Shown: positions 34,847-44,345 of the stretch, piece by piece
Layout: every line of letters starts with the position of its first letter
How positions within the stretch are numbered: the stretch's first letter is position 1
Assembly (NCBI GenBank): GCA_946183785.1
Contig: CAMHCS010000018.1
Coordinates: 1-51,848, forward strand
DNA from: an uncultured Selenomonadales bacterium
GTDB lineage: Bacteria > Bacillota > Negativicutes > Selenomonadales > Selenomonadaceae
DNA length: 51,848 nt
Direction of reading: 5' to 3'
Position numbers and translations under genes: made by a program
The notes under the pieces: generated by a model
Told to the model about the DNA's origin: nothing
The model's input: only the letters and a program-made list of their open reading frames with translations
Database searches by the model: none

Positions 34847-35482
34847 ATGAAAGTCAAGATTTGCGGGCTTCGGACATTGGAGGCGGCGCGGGCGGCGGAG
34901 CGCGCGGGCGCGGATTTCCTCGGCTTCATCATGTGGCCGGAGAGCCGTCGCTATGTTTCCGCGACCCAGGCGGCGTCCATCGTGTTCGCGATCGAAAGCG
35001 GCGCGCTTTCCGTCGGCGTCTTCGTCGATCAGCCTTTGGAGGAAGTCGTCGCGTTGGCGAGACAGTGCCGGTTTAACGCGATCCAGCTTCACGGGCATGA
35101 GCCGCCGGAATACGCGGAGGCGCTTCGGGCAGAGGCGGATGTGAGGATCATCAAGGCGTTCCGATGGCGCGACGATTTTTCCGCCGAGGCCGCGAACGAC
35201 TATCCCGCCGAATTGGTATTGCTCGACACCTTCAAAAAAGGCATGGCGGGCGGTACAGGCAAATCGTTCCGATGGCGGGAGGCGGCGAAGGAGACGCAGA
35301 AGCTGAAAAAACCGCTGCTCTTGGCGGGCGGCATCTCAGCGGAAAACGCCAAAGAGGCGGCGCAGACGCTTTCCCCGTTCGCTTTAGACGTATCGGGGAG
35401 CCTGGAGGAAAACGGCGAGAAGTCGCCGCAGAAAATCAGGTCGTTCATGGAGACGATAGAAAGTTTAAGATATAAGAAATGA
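34847..35482 (+). CDS. trpF: Phosphoribosylanthranilate isomerase
   Basis: 211 residues, a complete TIM barrel. VKICGLRTLEAARAAERAGADFLGF holds the catalytic cysteine, then VGVFVDQPLEEVV, IQLHGHE, the general-acid aspartate region LLDTFKKGMAGGTGKSF and LAGGISAENAKEA, ending in LDVSGSLEE. It converts PRA to CdRP, the fourth tryptophan step. First structural gene after the T-box. Confidence 0.95.
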   Translation: MKVKICGLRTLEAARAAERAGADFLGFIMWPESRRYVSATQAASIVFAIESGALSVGVFVDQPLEEVVALARQCRFNAIQLHGHEPPEYAEALRAEADVRIIKAFRWRDDFSAEAANDYPAELVLLDTFKKGMAGGTGKSFRWREAAKETQKLKKPLLLAGGISAENAKEAAQTLSPFALDVSGSLEENGEKSPQKIRSFMETIESLRYKK

Positions 35483-35491
35483 GGCAGCATC

Positions 35492-36286
35492 ATGAAAAAT
35501 ATTCTTGCGGAAATCGTCGAAAAGAAAAAAGAAATCGTGGCGGCGGCAAAAAAGGTCCTGCCATTTGACGAAGTAAAGCGGCAGGCGCGTCCCGGCAGAT
35601 TCGGCCTTTCGCATTGCGTTCGCGGCGAGGCGTGGAGTCTGATCGCCGAGTGCAAGCTCCAGTCTCCGGCGAAAGGGCGGCTCTGCCGCGCGTATTCGGT
35701 GACGGAGCTCGCGAAGATTTACGTGGAAAACGGCGCGAGCGCTCTTTCGGTGCACACCGACCCGCATTTCCTCGGCTCGAACGCGGACTTTATCGCCGTG
35801 CGGAAGATGACGGACCTGCCGCTGCTCCGCAAGGATTTCATCATCGACGAGTATCAAATCTATGAGGCACGGATGCTCGGCGCGGACGCTGTGCTCCTGA
35901 TTGTGAGGATTCTTTCTCCGAGAAAGCTTATGGAGTTCCTTTATCTGGTATGGGGGCTGGGGATGGACGCCCTGATCGAGGTTCACGACGAGGCAGACCT
36001 CGAGGCGGCGCTGGCGACGCCGGCGGAGTTCATCGGCGTCAACAACCGCAACCTGACGACGTTCACGACTTCAATCGAGAACACGATGGCGCTGCTGCCG
36101 AAGATTGGGGAGGGACGCACGATTATCAGCGAGAGCGGCGTGCAGAGCCCGGAGGACGCGGAACGGCTGCGCGAAGCGGGCTGCGACGGAATCCTCGTGG
36201 GAGAGGGACTGGTCACGGCGCCCAGCGTGGCGCAGATGACGCGGCGGCTCTCCTTCGTCGGCGGCACGGCGCAAAAAAGCGCGTGA
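35492..36286 (+). CDS. trpC: Indole-3-glycerol phosphate synthase
   Basis: 264 residues. The N-terminus MKNILAEIVEKKKEIVAAAK, then LIAECKLQSPAKG (the usual motif is IAEVKRxSPSKG), SVHTDPHFLGSNADF, LLRKDFIIDEYQIYEAR, IGVNNRNLTTF and IISESGVQSPEDA match TrpC. It closes CdRP to indole-3-glycerol phosphate. The CKLQSP variant is a mild departure from the classic VKRASP. It starts ten bases after trpF and is followed by a repeat element instead of the next gene. Confidence 0.94.
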   Translation: MKNILAEIVEKKKEIVAAAKKVLPFDEVKRQARPGRFGLSHCVRGEAWSLIAECKLQSPAKGRLCRAYSVTELAKIYVENGASALSVHTDPHFLGSNADFIAVRKMTDLPLLRKDFIIDEYQIYEARMLGADAVLLIVRILSPRKLMEFLYLVWGLGMDALIEVHDEADLEAALATPAEFIGVNNRNLTTFTTSIENTMALLPKIGEGRTIISESGVQSPEDAERLREAGCDGILVGEGLVTAPSVAQMTRRLSFVGGTAQKSA

Positions 36287-36292
36287 AAATAA

Positions 36293-36449
36293 GCCCTCCC
36301 CTCTGGGGAGGGGGGACCGCCGTAGGCGGTGGGTGAGGTCTTATGACGTTATGATAGTATCAGTCGTTACACTTCAACACCTCATCCGTCAGCCTTCGGG
36401 CTGCCAACCGTGACAGTCCATTGGACTGTCACGCCTCAATGGGAAGGCA
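36293..36449. repeat. Dispersed palindromic (MITE-like) intergenic repeat inside the trp operon
   Basis: This run has no ORF and is built of paired segments: a CCCTCCCC/GGGGAGGG hairpin and ACCGCC/GGCGGT at the left, GTGAGGT near 36333 facing ACCTCA near 36380, and a perfect GTGACAGTCCA-T-TGGACTGTCAC palindrome at 36410-36432, ending in GGGAAGGC. The pattern is like the CCTTCCCC...GGATGAGGTG repeats common in gut Firmicutes. It sits between trpC and trpB without a terminator T-tract. Confidence 0.75.
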
Positions 36450-36488
36450 TGTATTTAGGAAGTTAATTATATTTAGGAGGTTATCATC

Positions 36489-37670
36489 ATGACAACGGGA
36501 AGATTTGGAAAATACGGCGGGCAGTTCGTGCCGGAGATCGTGATGCCGGTGTTGACGGAGCTGCAGGCGGCCTATGAGAAGTACAAGGACGACGAGGATT
36601 TCAAGGCGGAGGTGCGCGGTTATCTGGAGCGGTATGCGGGCCGTCCGACCATGCTCTATTACGCGAAGCGGCTGACCGAGCATTATGGCGGCGCGAAAAT
36701 TTACCTAAAGCGTGAGGATTTGCTCCATACCGGCGCGCATAAGATCACGAACGCGTTGGGACAGGCGGTGCTTGCGAAGCGCATGGGCAAGAAGCGCGTA
36801 ATCGCCGAGACAGGCGCGGGCCAGCACGGAGTAGCGACAGCGACGGCGGCGGCGCTTTTCGGCATGGAGTGCCATGTGTTCATGGGCACGACGGACATCG
36901 AGCGGCAGAAGCTGAACGTGTTCCGCATGAAGCTCCTCGGCGCGCAGGTCATTCCCGTGTCCAGCGGCACAGGCACGCTGAAAGACGCTACCAGCGAGGC
37001 GATCCGGTATTGGGCCGCCCATATCGAGGACACGCATTATATCATCGGCTCGGCGGTAGGGCCGCACCCGTACCCGACCATCGTGCGCGATTTCCAGTCC
37101 TGCATCGGCAATGAGATTCGCGCGCAGGCGAAAAAGAAAACGGGCGGGCGCATCGACTATCTCTTGGCATGCGTCGGCGGCGGCAGCAACTCCATCGGCA
37201 CGTTTTACGAGTTCAGGGACGACGTATCGGTGAAAAAAATCGGCATTGAAGCGGGAGGTCGCGGCGAGGCCGAGGGCGACAACGCGAAAACGCTCTCCGG
37301 CACGGGAAAGCCGGGTGTGCTGCACGGCGCGTACAGCTATGTCCTGCAGGACGGCGACGGGCAGATTGTCGAGGCATATTCGCTTTCGGCGGGGCTCGAC
37401 TATCCGGGCGTCGGTCCCGAGCATTCCTATTTCAAGGACGCAGGCATCGTCGAGTACGTTTCCGTGACCGACCAGGAAGCACTAGGCGCGTTCCGCCGGC
37501 TGTCCGAGATCGAGGGCATCATCCCCGCGCTGGAAAGCGCCCATGCTCTCGCGTATCTTGAAAAGCTGATGCCGAAGACGAAAAAGGACGAGGTAGTGGT
37601 GCTGTGCCTGTCGGGGCGCGGCGACAAGGATGTCCAGATGGTCGCGAAAGCGCTGGGAGAGGAGCTGTAA
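36489..37670 (+). CDS. trpB: Tryptophan synthase beta subunit
   Basis: 393 residues. [19 protein letters not shown] at the N-terminus, the PLP-lysine motif [46 protein letters not shown] and [17 protein letters not shown] identify a standard TrpB1. It condenses indole with serine using PLP, receiving indole from TrpA through a tunnel. AGGAGG precedes the start after the repeat element; trpA starts four bases after the stop. Confidence 0.97.
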   Translation: MTTGRFGKYGGQFVPEIVMPVLTELQAAYEKYKDDEDFKAEVRGYLERYAGRPTMLYYAKRLTEHYGGAKIYLKREDLLHTGAHKITNALGQAVLAKRMGKKRVIAETGAGQHGVATATAAALFGMECHVFMGTTDIERQKLNVFRMKLLGAQVIPVSSGTGTLKDATSEAIRYWAAHIEDTHYIIGSAVGPHPYPTIVRDFQSCIGNEIRAQAKKKTGGRIDYLLACVGGGSNSIGTFYEFRDDVSVKKIGIEAGGRGEAEGDNAKTLSGTGKPGVLHGAYSYVLQDGDGQIVEAYSLSAGLDYPGVGPEHSYFKDAGIVEYVSVTDQEALGAFRRLSEIEGIIPALESAHALAYLEKLMPKTKKDEVVVLCLSGRGDKDVQMVAKALGEEL

Positions 37671-37673
37671 ATC

Positions 37674-38462
37674 ATGACGCGTATAGAAAAGAAATTTGCC
37701 GCGTTGAAGGACGCGAAGAAAAAAGGACTTGTCATCTATCTGATGGCGGGAGTTCCCGACGTGAAGGGCACGATTGAGGCCGTGAAGGCTGTGGAACGCG
37801 CGGGAGCGGATTTCATAGAGATCGGCCTGCCGTTCTCCGATCCGTTGGCGGACGGCCCGGTGATACAGGCTGCGGGCATCCGCGCGCTGAAAGGCGGCAT
37901 GACGCTGGCGGGCGTTTTGGAGCTGGTGAAGGAGCTCCGCAAGTTCACCGAGATTCCGCTGATCGGCATGGGATACATCAACAACGTGCTGCATTACGGC
38001 GCGGAGCAATTCGTCGCCGACGCGAAAGCGGCGGGGCTCGACGGCGCGATCCTGCCGGACGTGCCCCATGAGGAAAGCGCCGCGCTTCGCGCAATCTGCG
38101 CGAAGCAGGACTTCCGCCTGATCGAGTTCGTGACGCCGGGTACTACGCCCGAGCGGCTCGCTCAGACCTGTGAAAGTGCCAACGGCTTTATCTACGCGGT
38201 TTCGGTCAACGGCGTCACAGGCGAGAAGAAGATCGACTACTCGATTATCGGCAAAGTGGCCCGCAAGGTTCGCGAAGAGACCGACGTGCCGATTGCCGTG
38301 GGTTTCGGCATCGGTTCGGCGGAGGCGGCGGTTGACGCCGCGGTGGACGCGGACGCGGTCATTGTCGGCAGCGCCGTCGTGCGCCGACTGATGGACGGAA
38401 AGACGAAAGAGGCGGAAGACTTCGTCGCGTCGCTTCGTCGCGCGCTTGACGCGGCCTATTGA
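37674..38462 (+). CDS. trpA: Tryptophan synthase alpha subunit
   Basis: 262 residues. YLMAGVPDVKGTIEAVKAVE, then GADFIEIGLPFSDPLADGPVIQ with the catalytic glutamate and phosphate-site residues, PLIGMGYINNVLHYG, DGAILPDVPHEES (catalytic aspartate), and PIAVGFGIGSAEA. It cleaves indole-3-glycerol phosphate to indole. It overlaps the trpE upstream region by a few bases only; TrpE's own ribosome binding site lies over its stop codon. Confidence 0.96.
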   Translation: MTRIEKKFAALKDAKKKGLVIYLMAGVPDVKGTIEAVKAVERAGADFIEIGLPFSDPLADGPVIQAAGIRALKGGMTLAGVLELVKELRKFTEIPLIGMGYINNVLHYGAEQFVADAKAAGLDGAILPDVPHEESAALRAICAKQDFRLIEFVTPGTTPERLAQTCESANGFIYAVSVNGVTGEKKIDYSIIGKVARKVREETDVPIAVGFGIGSAEAAVDAAVDADAVIVGSAVVRRLMDGKTKEAEDFVASLRRALDAAY

Positions 38463-38476
38463 CGGAGGGAAGCAAT

Positions 38477-39988
38477 ATGCCGGAAACAAAATTAAGGCTG
38501 CGGCCCTCGCTGGACGAGTACAAAAAGTGCGCGGAGGAAACGCCGCTGATCGCCGTGAGCACGGAAATCTCCATCGACCTCGACACGCCGGTCTCGATTT
38601 ATTACAAGCTCGTCGGAGACGCGAAGGGCTTCCTGCTCGAATCTGTGGACACCAGCAGCCATACGCTGGCGCGATACTCGTTTATTGGCGCGGAACCGTT
38701 CATTCGCCTGCAGGTGTTCAGGAACCGCCTGATGATCAAAGACAGGGATTTGATGAAGTGCATCGACGGCGACCCTGTCCACGCGCTGAAGCAGTATATG
38801 GAGGCGCGTCGTCCGGCTGCCTTCGGCGAGAATATTCCGTTGGCCAACGGCGGCCTTGTCGGGTATTTCAATTATGAAATCGTTTCGACATTCGATCGTG
38901 TGCGCGGTATGGAAGCGGGCGAGGAGGAGCTTTTGGGCGAATTCATGGTCTGCCGCGTTCTCGTGGTTTTTGACGCGCTGAAAAATACTGCGCGCCTGAT
39001 TTGCCTGACCGACGCCGCTTCGGGCGCGAAAGCCGCTTACGCGGAGGCGGAGCGCAAGATGGAGGCCTTGCTCGTGAAAATGCGCGCGCCGATTCCCGCG
39101 ACTCCGGTTTCGTTTACGCCGAGAGCCGAGAAAGTCGATTTTCTGAAAAAGTACGAAAAACCACCGGCGCATGTTCTCGACATGATTCGAACCATCAAGG
39201 AGCATATTTTCGCCGGGGATATCTTTCAGGCGGTGCCGTCCTTCCGCTTCGAGGAGAAAATCACGAGGCCGCCGTTCTTGTTCTATCGGCGTCTGCGGCA
39301 GGTGAACCCGTCTCCGTATATGTTCTATATGAACTTCGGTACGACGAAGCTCGTCGGCGCCTCGCCGGAACGGCTTGTCAAGGTCGTGGACGGCGTCGTT
39401 TACACCTACCCGATTGCCGGCACGCGGCGGCGCGGCAAAAACGACGCTGAGGACGCGGCGCTGGCCGAAGATTTGAAGGCCGATGAGAAGGAGTGCGCCG
39501 AGCACGCCATGCTCGTGGATCTTGCGCGCAACGACATAGGCCGAATCAGCGAGCCGGGCAGCGTCAAAGTGACGAAGCTGATGGCGGTGGAACACTTCAG
39601 CCACGTCATGCATATGGTCTCCGAAGTCATCGGCACGCTGAAAAAGAACCTGACGCCGATGGACGTGCTCAGGGCGTCGTTCCCGGCCGGGACGGTCAGT
39701 GGCGCGCCGAAACTCCGCGCGATGGAAATCGTGCGCTCGCTGGAGCCTGTCCCGCGCAAGAGTTATGCAGGAGCCGTCGGCTATATGGACTTCGCCGGCA
39801 ACATGGACGTCTGCATCACGCTCCGCACCATGCGGATCGAGAACGACGATACGGCCTATATCCAGGCGGGTGCGGGCATTGTCGCGGACTCCGTGCCGGA
39901 AAACGAGTACAACGAATTTTTGCAAAAGGCGAAAGCGCTGTTCAAAGTGGTTGAGGAGGTGGAAAACGATGCTGCTCCTCTTGGATAA
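38477..39988 (+). CDS. trpE: Anthranilate synthase component I
   Basis: 503 residues from the ATG at 38477, with GGAGGGAAG just upstream; an in-frame TTG 18 bases earlier lacks spacing. The tryptophan-feedback motif LLES is present in GFLLESVDTSSHTLARYSF. The chorismate-binding core has IFAGDIFQAVPSFRFE, NPSPYMFYMNFG, GASPERLVKV, PIAGTRRRGK, DLARNDIGRI, FPAGTVSGAPKLRAMEIV and QAGAGIVADSVPE. It makes anthranilate from chorismate and ammonia supplied by TrpG. It overlaps trpG by 20 bases. Confidence 0.96.
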   Translation: MPETKLRLRPSLDEYKKCAEETPLIAVSTEISIDLDTPVSIYYKLVGDAKGFLLESVDTSSHTLARYSFIGAEPFIRLQVFRNRLMIKDRDLMKCIDGDPVHALKQYMEARRPAAFGENIPLANGGLVGYFNYEIVSTFDRVRGMEAGEEELLGEFMVCRVLVVFDALKNTARLICLTDAASGAKAAYAEAERKMEALLVKMRAPIPATPVSFTPRAEKVDFLKKYEKPPAHVLDMIRTIKEHIFAGDIFQAVPSFRFEEKITRPPFLFYRRLRQVNPSPYMFYMNFGTTKLVGASPERLVKVVDGVVYTYPIAGTRRRGKNDAEDAALAEDLKADEKECAEHAMLVDLARNDIGRISEPGSVKVTKLMAVEHFSHVMHMVSEVIGTLKKNLTPMDVLRASFPAGTVSGAPKLRAMEIVRSLEPVPRKSYAGAVGYMDFAGNMDVCITLRTMRIENDDTAYIQAGAGIVADSVPENEYNEFLQKAKALFKVVEEVENDAAPLG

Positions 39989-40538
39989 TTACGATTCGTT
40001 TACTTATAACGTGTACCAGCTTTTAGCGGAGCTGGGCGCTGCGATCGAAGTCGTGCGGAACGATGTGGAGACGGTTTCTGAACTGGCGAAACGGGGGTAC
40101 AGCGGCGTCGTCATTTCTCCCGGTCCCGGCGAGCCGAAGGACGCAGGCGTTACCGAAGACCTGATTCGCGAAATGAAAGGCGTCGTGCCGATTCTCGGCG
40201 TGTGCCTCGGACATCAGGCTATCGGCGAGGTTTTCGGCGGAAAGGTCGTGCGCGCGCCGAAAATCGTTCACGGCAAGACGTCCCCCGTTCGCCATGACGG
40301 CAAGGGTATTTATAAAGGACTGCCGCAGCCTTTCGAGGTCGGCCGCTATCATTCGCTGGTCGTTGACCGAGAGACGCTGCCCGATTGTCTCGCTGTCACC
40401 GCCGAGACCGAGGACGGAATCGTCATGGGCGTCCGTCACAGGGAATACGACGTGGAGGGCGTGCAGTTCCATCCGGAGTCGATCCTGACGCCGGAAGGGA
40501 AGACGCTGCTGAAAAACTTTCTGGCGAAGACCGTATAG
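39969..40538 (+). CDS. trpG: Anthranilate synthase component II (glutamine amidotransferase)
   Basis: 189 residues from the ATG at 39969, inside the trpE end; the open frame to 39699 is within trpE. LLLLDNYDSFTYNVYQLL, VISPGPGEPKDAG, the nucleophile GVCLGHQAIGEVFGG and the catalytic His-Glu in VQFHPESILT mark a class I amidotransferase. It could also supply PabB elsewhere, as in bacteria where TrpG is amphibolic, but its coupling to trpE supports tryptophan synthesis. Confidence 0.94.
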   Translation: MLLLLDNYDSFTYNVYQLLAELGAAIEVVRNDVETVSELAKRGYSGVVISPGPGEPKDAGVTEDLIREMKGVVPILGVCLGHQAIGEVFGGKVVRAPKIVHGKTSPVRHDGKGIYKGLPQPFEVGRYHSLVVDRETLPDCLAVTAETEDGIVMGVRHREYDVEGVQFHPESILTPEGKTLLKNFLAKTV

Positions 40539-40556
40539 TATAATCTGACGTCACTG

Positions 40557-40586
40557 AAAAAAGCCGCCGGCATAGGGCGGTTTTTT
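40557..40586 (+). terminator. Intrinsic terminator of the trp operon
   Basis: AAAAAAGCCGCC pairs with GGCGGTTTTTT (one bulged G), with the T run built into the second arm. Confidence 0.82.
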
Positions 40587-40699
40587 CATGCCCTGGCAGC
40601 GGAAAGGCCGAAAAAATTTTTCGCTTTCTGAAAGGATAAAACCGTGCGGCGCAGAATATACCTTATATATTGGATTTTTCGAGGCAGGGGAGAATCGCA

Positions 40700-43600
40700 A
40701 TGGAATCAGAAAATCGCAAGAGATTTATGAAAGAAGCTGTCATCGGCTGCGTCATTGTCGCCGCCGTTCTTTTGTTCGGCACGATTATCACCGGCAGGAA
40801 CGCCAGCGAAGACACGGAGTCCGCCGTTCACGCGGTGAGCCTGATGTACCTCGACGAACTGGCGGAGCGGCGCGCGCAGGTCGTTTCTTCTACGCTGTCG
40901 GCCTACATTTCCAATATGAACGCCGCCGTCGGTCTGTTGACGCCAAACGACCTGTCCAGCGTGACGAACCTGCAGGCATATCAGGCGCGTATGAAGCAGC
41001 TCTACGGGCTGGAAAAATTCGCCTTCGTGGACAGCGACGGCCTGATCTATACCTCCCGGGGCACGCGGACGGATATTCAGCTTTACAAGTTTGACTACAA
41101 CCATATCGCGGGGTCGGAAGTTTCCCTGAAAAATACGGACGGCGCCAAAAAAGTTGTCGTCGCCATGCCGGTGGACCGTCTGTCGCTGGAAGGGAAAACT
41201 CTGGTCGCCTGCTTCATGGAAATCGACATGAGCCGTATGCTCAGGAATCTTTCCCTGCAAACGGACAACAACAATACCACATTCTGCAATATCTATACCC
41301 GCACAGGTGCGGCGCTGACGGACATGGTGCTGGGCGGCCTCGCCAGCGAAGACAATCTCCTGGAAGCGCTGGGACACGCGGAGTTCAAAAAGGGAAATAC
41401 CTTGCAGTCGGTGGCGGCGGACTTCGAGGACGGCAAATCCGGCGTGGTGACATTCACTTACGGCACTATTCGGGAGACGCTTTGCTATGTACCGATCAAG
41501 GGCACGGACTGGATGCTGACCTATCTTGTGCGCGACAGCGTCATCAACGAGCAAATCAGCTCGATTGCCGACGGGATTGCCCGGCGCGGTCTCGTACAGT
41601 CCGCGCTGACGGCGGTCGCACTCTTGGCGGTTTTCGCCGTTCTTTACATGCAGTCGCGGAACGCCACTCAGGCGGCGCTGGAAAAGGAAATCTCCGAGGC
41701 CGAGAACAGGGGCAAGCAGCAGGAACTGGAAGAACAGCTTGCGCTGCAGGAGGAGCTTTTAGCGCAGGAGCAGGAAAAGGCGCAGCAGGAGAATGTCATC
41801 AATTCCCTTGCCGCCAATTACCGCAGCGTTTATTATGTCGACCTCGACACGGACGACGCGGTATGCTACCGCGAGGACGATCCTATGGAGGACGCGCCGG
41901 ATCTCGGCGAGCACTTCCCTTATCATCAGAAATTCATATCCTATGGCGAACGCTTTGTCACCCCCGAATATCAGGGGGAATTCTTCCGCTTCATCGATCC
42001 GGGGGAGATTCGTCGTCATCTGGCTGAGGAGCCGATTTTCAACTATCGTTATCTGGCGAAACATCACGGTGAGGAACGCTATGAGCAGCTTCGGATTTCC
42101 GCCGCGAATACTGTAGCGAACGAATCGGGCATAACCGTCCACGCCGTCTGTATGGGCTTCGCGGACGTCGACACGGAGATGCGCCGCGACCTTAAGAGAA
42201 AACAAGAGTTAGAGAACGCGGTGCAGGCCGCCAGGGAATCCGGCGAAGCGGCGGAGGCGGCAAACCAGGCGAAGTCGGCCTTCCTTTCCATGATGAGCCA
42301 TGAGATACGGACGCCGATCAACGCCGTCATTGGCATGAACGAAATGATCCTGCGGGAAAGCGCCGAGGAGAACGTGCTGACCTACGCGGAAAACGCCAGG
42401 GCCGCCTCCATGAGCCTGCTTTCCATCATCAACGACATCCTCGATTTCTCCAAGATCGAGGCCGGCAAGATGGACATCCTTCCGGCGGAATATGCGCTTC
42501 CTTCCCTCGTGAACGACCTCGTCAATCTCGTGCGCCTGCGGGCAGAAGAGCGCGGTCTCGCCCTTTACGTCAAGGTAGACCCGGACACGCCCAACATTCT
42601 GTTCGGCGACGAGATCCGTGTCAAGCAAATCATCACCAATATCCTGACCAACGCGGTGAAATACACGGAAAAAGGCTCCGTGTCCTTCTCCATCGGGTTT
42701 CATCAGACGGCGCCGGACGAGATCGCACTCGACGTATCCGTCGCCGACACCGGCCACGGTATCAAGGACGAGGACATAGAAAAGCTCTTCGCCGCCTTCG
42801 ACCGCTTGGACTCGGAAAAGACGCGACAGATCGAGGGCACGGGCCTCGGCCTCAATATCACCCAGCAGCTTCTTGGAATCATGGGGAGCCGTCTCGAAGT
42901 GCGAAGCGTGTTCGGCAAAGGGTCGACTTTCTCGTTCTCACTGCCGCAGAAGGTAGTGGACTGGGAAGGCGTCGGCGATCTCTCCGCCGCGCTGAAGCGC
43001 ATGGAAGGACGGCGCGTTCGCAAAAACGCGGGCTTCATTGCGCCGAACGCACGGATCCTCGTGGTGGACGACGCGCCGATGAACATTGCGGTCATCTCGG
43101 GCCTCCTGCGCCGTACGAAAATTTTTGTGGACACGGCCTCCAGCGGAGAGGAGTGCGTCGAAAAATTCGGAGCGAACCAATACGACCTTGTTTTCCTCGA
43201 TCACCGGATGCCGGGTATGGACGGCATGGAAACCCTGGGCGAGTTGCGCCGTCTCTATCCGGGTAAGGTCAAGGATACGCCGATCATTTCCCTGACGGCG
43301 AACGCGGTTTTCGGCGCGAAGGAGGAATATCTCGCCGCCGGATTCGCGGACTACCTCTCCAAGCCCGTCATGCCCGACGCGCTGGACGAGACGATTTTGA
43401 AGCATCTGCCTGCCGACAAGCTCGTTTTCACGTCGGCGGACGAAGAAGAGGAGGATACGCCGCTCCCGGACTGGCTCAGCGATATCCCGCTGATCTCCAC
43501 GCGGCGGGGCGTCGAGTTCTGCGGCGGCAATCAGGAATACCTTGACGCCCTCAAGATTTTCGCCGCCTCTATCGAGGAACGCGCCGACGAACTGGAAAAG

Positions 43601-44230
43601 CTTTACAGGAACCACGACTACAAAGAGTACGCGATAAAAGTCCACGCCCTCAAGAGCATGGCGAAATCCATCGGCGCGGCGGAGCTTTCCGAGCTGGCGG
43701 CGGAAATGGAGGAAGCAGGCAAGAATCGCGACATTGCCGCGCTCACCGCGGGCGCCGAAGTGCTGCTCTCGCTCTATCGCAGCCTTGACGAGCCGCTGAA
43801 ACGGCTCACGGTGGAAAAACCAATGCAAACATCCGGCGCGGACGCAGAAAAAAACCTTGTCACCGACCAGCGACGCAAGCTGCTTCTGGTGGACGACGAC
43901 GAGGACTTCCTCGCGTTGACGACGCGCTGGCTCAAAAGGGACTACGCGGTGACGGCGGTCAATTCGGGCAGGAAGGCGCTCAAATATTTGGAAAATCAGC
44001 GTCCCGACCTTGTGCTGCTCGACTACGAGATGTCGGACATGGACGGCTCCGCCGTGTTGAAGCAAATTCGTGAAACACAGGGGATCAAAGATTTGCCGGT
44101 GGTGTTCCTGACCGGGACGGAGGACAAGGAAAACGTCAGGAAAGCCGAGCAGCTCCACCCCGAGGGCTTCCTGCTCAAGACAATGGGAAAGAAAGGGCTG
44201 CTGATGGGAATCGCGGCGTTCTTTAAGTAG
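40700..44230 (+). CDS. Hybrid sensor histidine kinase with REC-HPt-REC output
   Basis: 1176 residues from the ATG at 40700 (GGGGAG seven bases upstream). Membrane helix about 12-30, a periplasmic sensor domain of Cache-like size (about 35-295), a second helix about 297-320, a Gln/Glu-rich coiled coil (to about 370) and a PAS-sized linker. The kinase core follows: FLSMMSHEIRTPINAVIGMN (phospho-acceptor H534), the N box NILTNAVKYTEKG, and G boxes DTGHGIKDED and GTGLGLNITQQLL. Then comes receiver 1 (D834 in FLDHRMPGMDG), an HPt domain (H982 in VHALKSMAKSIGA) and receiver 2 (D1108 in LLDYEMSDMDG). No DNA-binding regulator is adjacent. The ligand is unknown. Confidence 0.9.
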   Translation: MESENRKRFMKEAVIGCVIVAAVLLFGTIITGRNASEDTESAVHAVSLMYLDELAERRAQVVSSTLSAYISNMNAAVGLLTPNDLSSVTNLQAYQARMKQLYGLEKFAFVDSDGLIYTSRGTRTDIQLYKFDYNHIAGSEVSLKNTDGAKKVVVAMPVDRLSLEGKTLVACFMEIDMSRMLRNLSLQTDNNNTTFCNIYTRTGAALTDMVLGGLASEDNLLEALGHAEFKKGNTLQSVAADFEDGKSGVVTFTYGTIRETLCYVPIKGTDWMLTYLVRDSVINEQISSIADGIARRGLVQSALTAVALLAVFAVLYMQSRNATQAALEKEISEAENRGKQQELEEQLALQEELLAQEQEKAQQENVINSLAANYRSVYYVDLDTDDAVCYREDDPMEDAPDLGEHFPYHQKFISYGERFVTPEYQGEFFRFIDPGEIRRHLAEEPIFNYRYLAKHHGEERYEQLRISAANTVANESGITVHAVCMGFADVDTEMRRDLKRKQELENAVQAARESGEAAEAANQAKSAFLSMMSHEIRTPINAVIGMNEMILRESAEENVLTYAENARAASMSLLSIINDILDFSKIEAGKMDILPAEYALPSLVNDLVNLVRLRAEERGLALYVKVDPDTPNILFGDEIRVKQIITNILTNAVKYTEKGSVSFSIGFHQTAPDEIALDVSVADTGHGIKDEDIEKLFAAFDRLDSEKTRQIEGTGLGLNITQQLLGIMGSRLEVRSVFGKGSTFSFSLPQKVVDWEGVGDLSAALKRMEGRRVRKNAGFIAPNARILVVDDAPMNIAVISGLLRRTKIFVDTASSGEECVEKFGANQYDLVFLDHRMPGMDGMETLGELRRLYPGKVKDTPIISLTANAVFGAKEEYLAAGFADYLSKPVMPDALDETILKHLPADKLVFTSADEEEEDTPLPDWLSDIPLISTRRGVEFCGGNQEYLDALKIFAASIEERADELEKLYRNHDYKEYAIKVHALKSMAKSIGAAELSELAAEMEEAGKNRDIAALTAGAEVLLSLYRSLDEPLKRLTVEKPMQTSGADAEKNLVTDQRRKLLLVDDDEDFLALTTRWLKRDYAVTAVNSGRKALKYLENQRPDLVLLDYEMSDMDGSAVLKQIRETQGIKDLPVVFLTGTEDKENVRKAEQLHPEGFLLKTMGKKGLLMGIAAFFK

Positions 44231-44274
44231 AACAGGTATCATTGCGGTGGTTGCCGAAGAAATGACAAATTCTA

Positions 44275-44303
44275 TTGACAGCGACATAAAAAAGTGATAT
44301 TGT
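44275..44303 (+). promoter_or_regulatory. Promoter of the cobalamin riboswitch transcript
   Basis: Perfect TTGACA at 44275-44280 and TATTGT at 44298-44303 with 17-base spacing; transcription would begin near 44310. Confidence 0.8.
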
Positions 44304-44345
44304 CTAATCATAAATGAATGTAATGTTCAAAATTTCATAACGATT

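Noticed and set aside
36287..36488. Degraded trpD between trpC and trpB
   Set aside because: The interval is only 202 bases and consists of palindromic repeat sequence; no TrpD-like residues in any frame.
42938..44311. Minus-strand 457-residue frame opposite the hybrid kinase
   Set aside because: Antisense shadow of receiver and HPt domains.
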